A stretch of 38,774 bases of DNA, from assembly GCA_024709955.1 (NCBI GenBank), contig JANJVS010000194.1:1-38774 (forward strand), read 5' to 3'. Below are positions 33,680-38,774 of the stretch, one piece after another. The translations under genes were made by a program, and so were the position numbers. Below the pieces are notes generated by a model, which worked only from the letters and a program-made list of their open reading frames with translations, had not been told where the DNA came from and did no database searches. The stretch's first letter is position 1; every line of letters starts with the position of its first letter. The stretch is from Rhodocyclaceae bacterium. GTDB lineage: Bacteria > Pseudomonadota > Gammaproteobacteria > Burkholderiales > Rhodocyclaceae.

Positions 33680-36600
33680 ATGGGGAAGACGACCTACGTC
33701 TATTCGGGCATCGGCACTCAATGGCCGGGGATGGCCGCCGGCCTGCTGGAGAGCGCGCATGCGCGCGCCGGCTTCGCCGCCGCGCTGGACGAAATCGACC
33801 GCATCTTCGTCCGCCAGGCCGGCTGGTCGGTCCGTGACCTGCTGCTAGACCCCGGCTTCGACGGCATGGCTCAGCCGGCGCGCAGCCATGCCGCCATCTT
33901 CGCGCTCCAGACCGCGCTGACCCATGCCCTGGCTGAACACGGCCGACGCCCCGCCGCCGTCCTCGGCCACAGCGGCGGCGAAGTCGCGGCGGCCGTGGCG
34001 GCCGGCGTCCTGTCGCTGGAGGACGCCGTCGCCCTCGTGCTCGCCCACGGCGAGCTGATGGACAGCACGCCGGCGGGCGCCATGCTGCACGTCGAGCTGG
34101 CGCCCGCCGAGCTCGAAGCGCGGCTCGCGCGCCACGCCGGCCGCATCGAGCTGGCGGTCCGCAACAGCACAGCAGCCGCGGTGCTCGCAGGCGACGCGGA
34201 CGCGATCGATCGCCTGACGCAGGAACTGGCGGGCGTGGGCATCGCCTGCCGCCCCTTGCGCATCCGCGTGCCCTTCCACAGCCAGGCCGTCGAACCGGCG
34301 CTCGACCGTTTCCGCGCGCGATTGGAGAAACTCGCTCCGCGCGAACCGAGCATTCCGATCTACTCCGCCTGGCGCGGTGGCCTGGCCGCCGCCGGCGACT
34401 TCGATGCCGCCTACTGGGTGCGTCACGTGCGCGAGCCCGTGCGTTTCTACGAGGCCGCCCAGGCCATGCTCGCCGACGGCGTCGGCTGCTGCGTCGAGAT
34501 CTCGCCCCATCCGGTGCTGCTGCAGCACATCGCCGCCATCGCGCGCAACCCGGACCTGCACTGCGTCGCCACGCTGCATCGCGAAATGGGCGCCGCCCCG
34601 CTGCACGAATGGCTGGCCGAGGCCGACACCGCGCCGGCGCACGGGCATCTCGACGCAACCGGGTTGACCGCAGCGCTGCACGGCATCTTGTCCGAACTGC
34701 TGCCCGGCACGACATTCCCCGCCGACTGGCAGGACCTGACCTGGAGCGAACTGGGACTCAAGTCCGTCCAGCTCGTCGCCCTCGGCAAGCGCGTCACCGC
34801 GCATTGCGGCGTCGCGCTGCCCGTCACCCTCGCCTATCGCTGCCCGACCCCGGCCTCGCTCGCGGCCCACCTTGCCAAAGGCGGCGTAGCGGAGCACAAA
34901 CCCGCGACGAGCCAGGCGGCCGCGCCCGACACTCCTGTCGCCATCGTAGGAATGGCCTGCCGCTTCCCCGGCGGCGCGAACACGCCGGCGCAATACTGGT
35001 CGCTGCTGACCAGCGGCCGCGACCCGATCCGCGAGATTCCCGCCGACCGCTGGCCGGCCATGGACTACTACGCCCCGACCGTCGGCACGCCGGGCAAGAG
35101 CGTCAGCCGCTGGGCCGGCTTCCTCGCCGACTGTGACCTGCAGGGCTTCGACGACAAGCTGTTCCGCGTCTCGCCGCGCGAGGCGAGCGCCCTCGACCCG
35201 CAGCAGCGCCTGCTGCTCGAAGTCGCCTGGGAGGCGCTGGAAAACGCCGGCATCCCGCCGCTCTCGCTCAAGGGCAGGCGCGTCGCCGTCTATCTGGGCA
35301 TCTCCACCGACGACTACAAGACCGCGAGCTTCTATACCCCCGACCTCGCCGCCATCGACCCCTACGCGGGCGCCGGCGCGCTCGGCTGCACCGCCGGCGG
35401 GCGCCTGTCCTACTTCTTCGGCTGGCAGGGTCCGAACCTCACCATCGACACCGCCTGCTCGTCCTCCCTGGTCGCCCTGCACCAGGCGCGCCAGGCGCTC
35501 CTCGCCGGCGAATGCGAGCTCGCCGTGGTGGCCGGCGTCAACCTGATGCTGACGCCCCATCTGTTCGTCTATTTCAGCCAGGTCGGCGCCCTGTCGCCGA
35601 CCGGCCGCTGCCACACCTTCGACGCCGCCGCCGACGGCTATGTGCGCGCCGAGGGCTGCGGGGTACTGGTGCTCGAACGCGAGGCCGACGCGCTGAAAAA
35701 CCGGCGCCGGCCGCGCGCCCGCGTCGCCGGAAGCGCGGTGAACCAGGACGGCGCCAGCACCGGCTTCTCCGCCCCCAACGGCGCGGCGCAGACCGAGGTG
35801 ATCGCCGCCGCCTGGCGCGCCGCCGGTGCGCGCGCGGGCGAGATCGCCTACGTCGAGGCCCACGGCACCGGCACCCCCATCGGCGACCCGATCGAGCTCG
35901 AATCCCTGGCCGCCGCCGCGCCGGGACGCACGAGCGCCGATCCGCTGCTGGTCGGCTCGGTGAAGTCCCACATCGGCCACCTCGAAGCGGCAGCCGGCGT
36001 CGCCGGCGTCGTCAAGCTGGTGCTCGCCCTCGAACACGGCGAACTGCCCGGCAACTTCGGCTTTACACAACCGAACCCGCGCCTCGACTGGCAGCAACTG
36101 CCGCTCAAGGTCGTCGACCGCGCCACGCCCTTCCCCGCGCGCGGCAAGCGCCGCCTCGCCGGCATCAGCAGCTTCGGCTTCAGTGGCACCAACGCCCACG
36201 CGGTGCTCGAAGGCGTGGAAACATCGCCTGCCACCGTATCACCAGCGCCGACTTCCGGCGTCGTCCCGCCGGATCGTGCATGTTTTGTATTGCAGTTGAG
36301 TGCGCACAACGAAGCCGCGCTCAAGGCCCTCGCCCAAGCCACCGCAAGCGCGCTGAGCAACCATCCGGCGCCGGCCGACTTCGTCTGGAGCAGCAACACC
36401 GGCCGCCAGCCCTTCGCCCAGCGCCTCGGCGTCGCCGCCCGCAGTCCGCGTGATCTGGCCGACGGCCTCGCCGCCTGGGCCGCCGGCCAGCCCATGCCGC
36501 CGGCCGCGCGCGCCGCCACGGGCCAGGGCGACGCGCCACCCCTGGTCTTCGGCTACACCGGCCAGGGCTGCCAGTATCCGGGCATGGCCCAGCAGCTCTA

Positions 36601-38774
36601 CGCGACCGAGCCCGTGTTCCGCGCCGTCGTCGACCGCTGCGATCAGCGCTTCGCGGAATTGCGCGGCCGTTCGCTCAAGCACTTCCTCATCGACCCGGCC
36701 AGCAGCGCCGAGGAGCTCGAAGCCATCGAGCTCGCCCAGCCGGCCGTGTTCATGGTCCAGGTGGCGCTCACCGAGCTGCTGGCGGGCTGGGGCATCCGGC
36801 CCGCGCGCATCGTCGGCCACAGCGCCGGCGAGGTGGCGGCGGGCGTCGCCGCCGGCGTGCTGACGCTGGAGGAAGGCATCTCGCTGATCGAGGCGCGCAG
36901 CCGGCTCATGGGCGCCCACCCGCCCGGCGGCAGCATGGCTTCGGTGCCGGTGGACGAGGCCACCGCCCGCGCCGCCATCGCAAGCGCCGCACCCGACGAG
37001 GTCTTCGTCGCCGTCATCAACAGTCCGGAAACCGTGGTGCTCTCCGGCGCCAGCGCCGCCCTCGACAAGGTGCTCGCGGCCCTCGGCGCCGCCGGCCGCC
37101 AGGCGCGCCGCCTGCGCATTTCCAACGCCTTCCACACGCCCCTGCTGACGCCCGTCGCCGACGGCCTGGTCGCCCATTGCCGCGCGCATCTGCCGGAGAT
37201 CGGCCGCGCCGGACATACAGAGTGGCTGTCGAGCGTGGATGGCCGCAATCTCGGTTCCGGCGGCACGCCGCCGGAATACTGGGCCGAGCAGCTGCTCTCG
37301 CCGGTGCGCTTCCACGCCACGCTGGGCCGGCTGGAGGAACAGACCGGCAGCTACGTCGAGATCGGCCCCGCCGCCGTGCTCGCCGCCCTGGGCAGCGAAC
37401 GCCCGGCCGGCAAGGACGGCCGCGCCGCCTGGATCGCCACCCAGCAGCGCCAGATGGACGGCGCGCTGACGCTGGCCGGCGCCGTCGCCGCCATCGCCGC
37501 GCGCGGCCACCGCATCGACTGGAACGCCCTCGCCGGCGGCCCGCGCCGGCGCACGGACTTGCCGCCCTATCCCTTCCAGCGCCGCCGCCACTGGCGCGCG
37601 CCGATCCTGCCCGCGAGCGGCGGGCAGGCCGCATCGCAGCCGACCTCACCCACCGTGTCGTCATCCGCTACGGCGAGGAGAGCGTCTTTTGCTCGACCGC
37701 CTTGTAGCGCAGGAGCTTCATCAGCGCCGAGTTTTGCCAGCATCGTCCCGCCGGTTCCAACCTTGTCCGTTCCACCCCAGCCGCAGGTGCCCGCCATGAC
37801 TTCCGCATCCCCACCGGCCGTGGATTCCGTCCGCGCCCTCATCGCCGAGATCACCGGCTTCCCGCTCGCGGACATCGTCCCCGACGTGCCGCTGCTCGAC
37901 CTCGGCCTCGATTCCCTGATGCTCGTCCAGCTCAAGGGCCACCTCGAAGCCCGCCACGGCGTGAGCGTCAAACTCGCCGAGTTCTACGACCAGCTCGACA
38001 CGGCGGAGAAGGTCGCCGCGCTGCTGCCGGCGACGCCGTCTGCTCCAACTGCGGCCGCCGTCCCCGTCGCAGCCGCCGCGCCCTGCGCCATGCCCCAGCC
38101 CGCCGTCAGCTTCACGGCGCCCGCCGGTCTGGCCAAGCCCGCCGCCGGTGTCGAAGGCCTGATGGCCATGCAGCTCGAAGCCCTCTCGCGCCTGATGTCC
38201 GAGCAGCTCGCCGTCCTCGGCCAGGCGCCCGCCGCCCAGCCCGCCGCCGCAGCGCCGGTCCAGGCCGCCCCCAAGGCCGAGCCGCCGGCGCAGATGCCCA
38301 ACTTCCGCTCCCTCAAGCTCGATGCCGACGTGCTGACGCCCGCGCAGCAGGCCTTCGTCGCCGACCTCACCCAACGCTACGTCGCCAAGACCGGCGGCTC
38401 GCGCCGCCTCGCCGCCGAGCATCGCGGCCCGCTCGCCGACTGGAAGAACACCCTCTCCTACCGCCACACGCTCAAGGAGATGACCTACCCGATCGCGGCG
38501 GTGCGCTCCAAGGGCGCCTACTTCACCGATGTGGACGGCAACGAATTCCTCGACATCACCATGGGCTGTGGCATCGTCATCCTCGGCCACGCGCCGGACG
38601 CGGTGGTCGCCGCCGTGCAGGAACAGGCCGCGGCGCACTACGCCATCGGCCCGCAGACGCCGCTCGCCGCCGACGTCGCCGAGATCTTCTGCCGCATGGT
38701 CGGCATGGAGCGCGTCACCTTCTGCAACACCGGCGCCGAGGCGGTGATGATGGCCGTGCGCATCGCCCGCGCCG
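33680..38774 (+). CDS. Type I polyketide synthase with aminotransferase domain (3' end beyond window)
   Basis: One uninterrupted frame of at least 1698 codons. Domains: AT1 (about 5-320; GHSGGE with Ser98); ACP1 (about 340-410; LGLKSVQL, Ser362, the usual Asp before it replaced by Lys361); KS (about 418-845; Cys593 in DTACSSS, EAHGTGTPIGDP, KSHIGHLEAAAG); AT2 (about 955-1250; GHSAGE with Ser1048, NAFH suggesting malonyl); ACP2 (about 1375-1445; LGLDSLML, Ser1412); and a class III aminotransferase (from about 1540; DVDGNEFLDITMGCG, FCNTGAEAVMMA), cut before its PLP lysine. This order resembles the amino-transferring modules of iturin/mycosubtilin-type hybrid synthases, so an NRPS part may follow. 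The ATG at 33680 directly precedes the AT domain; its ribosome binding site is weak. Two linkers contain dispersed repeats in frame (36232-36256 and 37651-37735). Confidence 0.92.
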   Translation, partial: MGKTTYVYSGIGTQWPGMAAGLLESAHARAGFAAALDEIDRIFVRQAGWSVRDLLLDPGFDGMAQPARSHAAIFALQTALTHALAEHGRRPAAVLGHSGGEVAAAVAAGVLSLEDAVALVLAHGELMDSTPAGAMLHVELAPAELEARLARHAGRIELAVRNSTAAAVLAGDADAIDRLTQELAGVGIACRPLRIRVPFHSQAVEPALDRFRARLEKLAPREPSIPIYSAWRGGLAAAGDFDAAYWVRHVREPVRFYEAAQAMLADGVGCCVEISPHPVLLQHIAAIARNPDLHCVATLHREMGAAPLHEWLAEADTAPAHGHLDATGLTAALHGILSELLPGTTFPADWQDLTWSELGLKSVQLVALGKRVTAHCGVALPVTLAYRCPTPASLAAHLAKGGVAEHKPATSQAAAPDTPVAIVGMACRFPGGANTPAQYWSLLTSGRDPIREIPADRWPAMDYYAPTVGTPGKSVSRWAGFLADCDLQGFDDKLFRVSPREASALDPQQRLLLEVAWEALENAGIPPLSLKGRRVAVYLGISTDDYKTASFYTPDLAAIDPYAGAGALGCTAGGRLSYFFGWQGPNLTIDTACSSSLVALHQARQALLAGECELAVVAGVNLMLTPHLFVYFSQVGALSPTGRCHTFDAAADGYVRAEGCGVLVLEREADALKNRRRPRARVAGSAVNQDGASTGFSAPNGAAQTEVIAAAWRAAGARAGEIAYVEAHGTGTPIGDPIELESLAAAAPGRTSADPLLVGSVKSHIGHLEAAAGVAGVVKLVLALEHGELPGNFGFTQPNPRLDWQQLPLKVVDRATPFPARGKRRLAGISSFGFSGTNAHAVLEGVETSPATVSPAPTSGVVPPDRACFVLQLSAHNEAALKALAQATASALSNHPAPADFVWSSNTGRQPFAQRLGVAARSPRDLADGLAAWAAGQPMPPAARAATGQGDAPPLVFGYTGQGCQYPGMAQQLYATEPVFRAVVDRCDQRFAELRGRSLKHFLIDPASSAEELEAIELAQPAVFMVQVALTELLAGWGIRPARIVGHSAGEVAAGVAAGVLTLEEGISLIEARSRLMGAHPPGGSMASVPVDEATARAAIASAAPDEVFVAVINSPETVVLSGASAALDKVLAALGAAGRQARRLRISNAFHTPLLTPVADGLVAHCRAHLPEIGRAGHTEWLSSVDGRNLGSGGTPPEYWAEQLLSPVRFHATLGRLEEQTGSYVEIGPAAVLAALGSERPAGKDGRAAWIATQQRQMDGALTLAGAVAAIAARGHRIDWNALAGGPRRRTDLPPYPFQRRRHWRAPILPASGGQAASQPTSPTVSSSATARRASFARPPCSAGASSAPSFASIVPPVPTLSVPPQPQVPAMTSASPPAVDSVRALIAEITGFPLADIVPDVPLLDLGLDSLMLVQLKGHLEARHGVSVKLAEFYDQLDTAEKVAALLPATPSAPTAAAVPVAAAAPCAMPQPAVSFTAPAGLAKPAAGVEGLMAMQLEALSRLMSEQLAVLGQAPAAQPAAAAPVQAAPKAEPPAQMPNFRSLKLDADVLTPAQQAFVADLTQRYVAKTGGSRRLAAEHRGPLADWKNTLSYRHTLKEMTYPIAAVRSKGAYFTDVDGNEFLDITMGCGIVILGHAPDAVVAAVQEQAAAHYAIGPQTPLAADVAEIFCRMVGMERVTFCNTGAEAVMMAVRIARA
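36232..36256 (+). repeat. Diverged 25-bp module in the PKS KS-AT linker
   Basis: It begins CACCGTATCACC and ends GCGCCGACTTCC. It agrees with the phosphodiesterase copy (2896-2920) in 20 of 25 positions and is read in frame as TVSPAPTS at about residues 852-859. Confidence 0.5.
37651..37735 (+). repeat. Approximately 80-bp dispersed element in frame in the PKS AT2-ACP2 linker
   Basis: CACCGTGTCGTCATCCGCTA, GGCGAGGAGAGCGTC, GCTCGACCGCCTTGTAGCGC and CTTCATCAGCGCCGAGTTTT closely match the intergenic element at 23992-24131. It is read through without a stop as Ser/Ala/Arg-rich linker (about residues 1325-1352); the other plus-strand frame shifted by one base meets TAG inside it. Confidence 0.82.

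Noticed and set aside
33845-36199. A 784-codon minus-strand open frame opposite the PKS
   Set aside because: It is antisense to intact AT, ACP and KS domains and shows no motif of its own.
37663-37735. A frameshift or pseudogene break in the PKS at the repeat
   Set aside because: Reading codon by codon in the PKS frame across the repeat gives no stop, and the ACP2 and aminotransferase domains continue in the same frame.

Overview
This window is GC-rich bacterial DNA whose gene content fits a betaproteobacterium, probably near the Rhodocyclales. The pointers are a GcvA-like LysR next to a DUF2917 gene, a CbpA/CbpM pair, many c-di-GMP sensors, a bacteriohemerythrin and a cytochrome c. The taxonomic call is inference. 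Genes are tightly packed with many ATGA/TTGA-type overlaps. Two genes are cut by the window edges: alaS (5' end, minus strand, base 1) and a modular polyketide synthase (plus strand, base 38774).

Layout. 1-2.6 kb: alaS start, a repeat-filled gap, a LysR regulator divergent from DUF2917, tautomerase-like and cysteine-hydrolase genes. 2.6-5.9 kb: a glycerophosphodiesterase coupled to a UgpB-like binding protein, an internally duplicated membrane protein and a lipoprotein. 6-9.3 kb: a one-piece sensor, PhnD-like/TM/PAS/GGDEF/EAL/CZB. 9.4-13.5 kb: a tight operon of RhlE-type helicase, FAH-family protein, DOMON-like protein and NamZ-type (DUF1343) muramidase. 13.7-18 kb: cytochrome c, then a ModA-like binding protein in an operon with a HAMP-PAS-GGDEF-EAL protein. 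18-22.1 kb: a heat-shock island in which cbpA-cbpM-M48 protease-membrane protein diverges from two hsp20 genes across a sigma-32-type promoter. 22.1-29.1 kb: SBBP-type surface protein, ZIP transporter, a 45-aa ORF, ChaN-PDZ lipoprotein, M1-type peptidase and a DUF2141 protein. 29.1-32.6 kb: flaG with a hemerythrin stub, an orphan NarL-type response regulator, an HD-GYP phosphodiesterase and a full bacteriohemerythrin. 33-38.8 kb: an AT-rich promoter region, a DUF697 protein and a PKS with order AT-ACP-KS-AT-ACP-aminotransferase.

Themes. Second-messenger control is prominent: two GGDEF-EAL proteins and one HD-GYP protein, with periplasmic binding domains fused to or encoded beside the sensors. 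Protein quality control forms a coherent divergent island. The PKS resembles the amino-transferring modules of hybrid PKS-NRPS lipopeptide systems, but its product cannot be read from here.

The most unusual signal is a mosaic family of short repeats. A 25-bp module, bounded by CACCGT at one end and GCCGACTTTT at the other, recurs in intergenic gaps, as an inverted pair forming a terminator, and inside reading frames without breaking them (glycerophosphodiesterase, NamZ, PKS linkers). Longer composites share its ends, including an approximately 80-bp element present at three loci, one of them in frame in a PKS linker.
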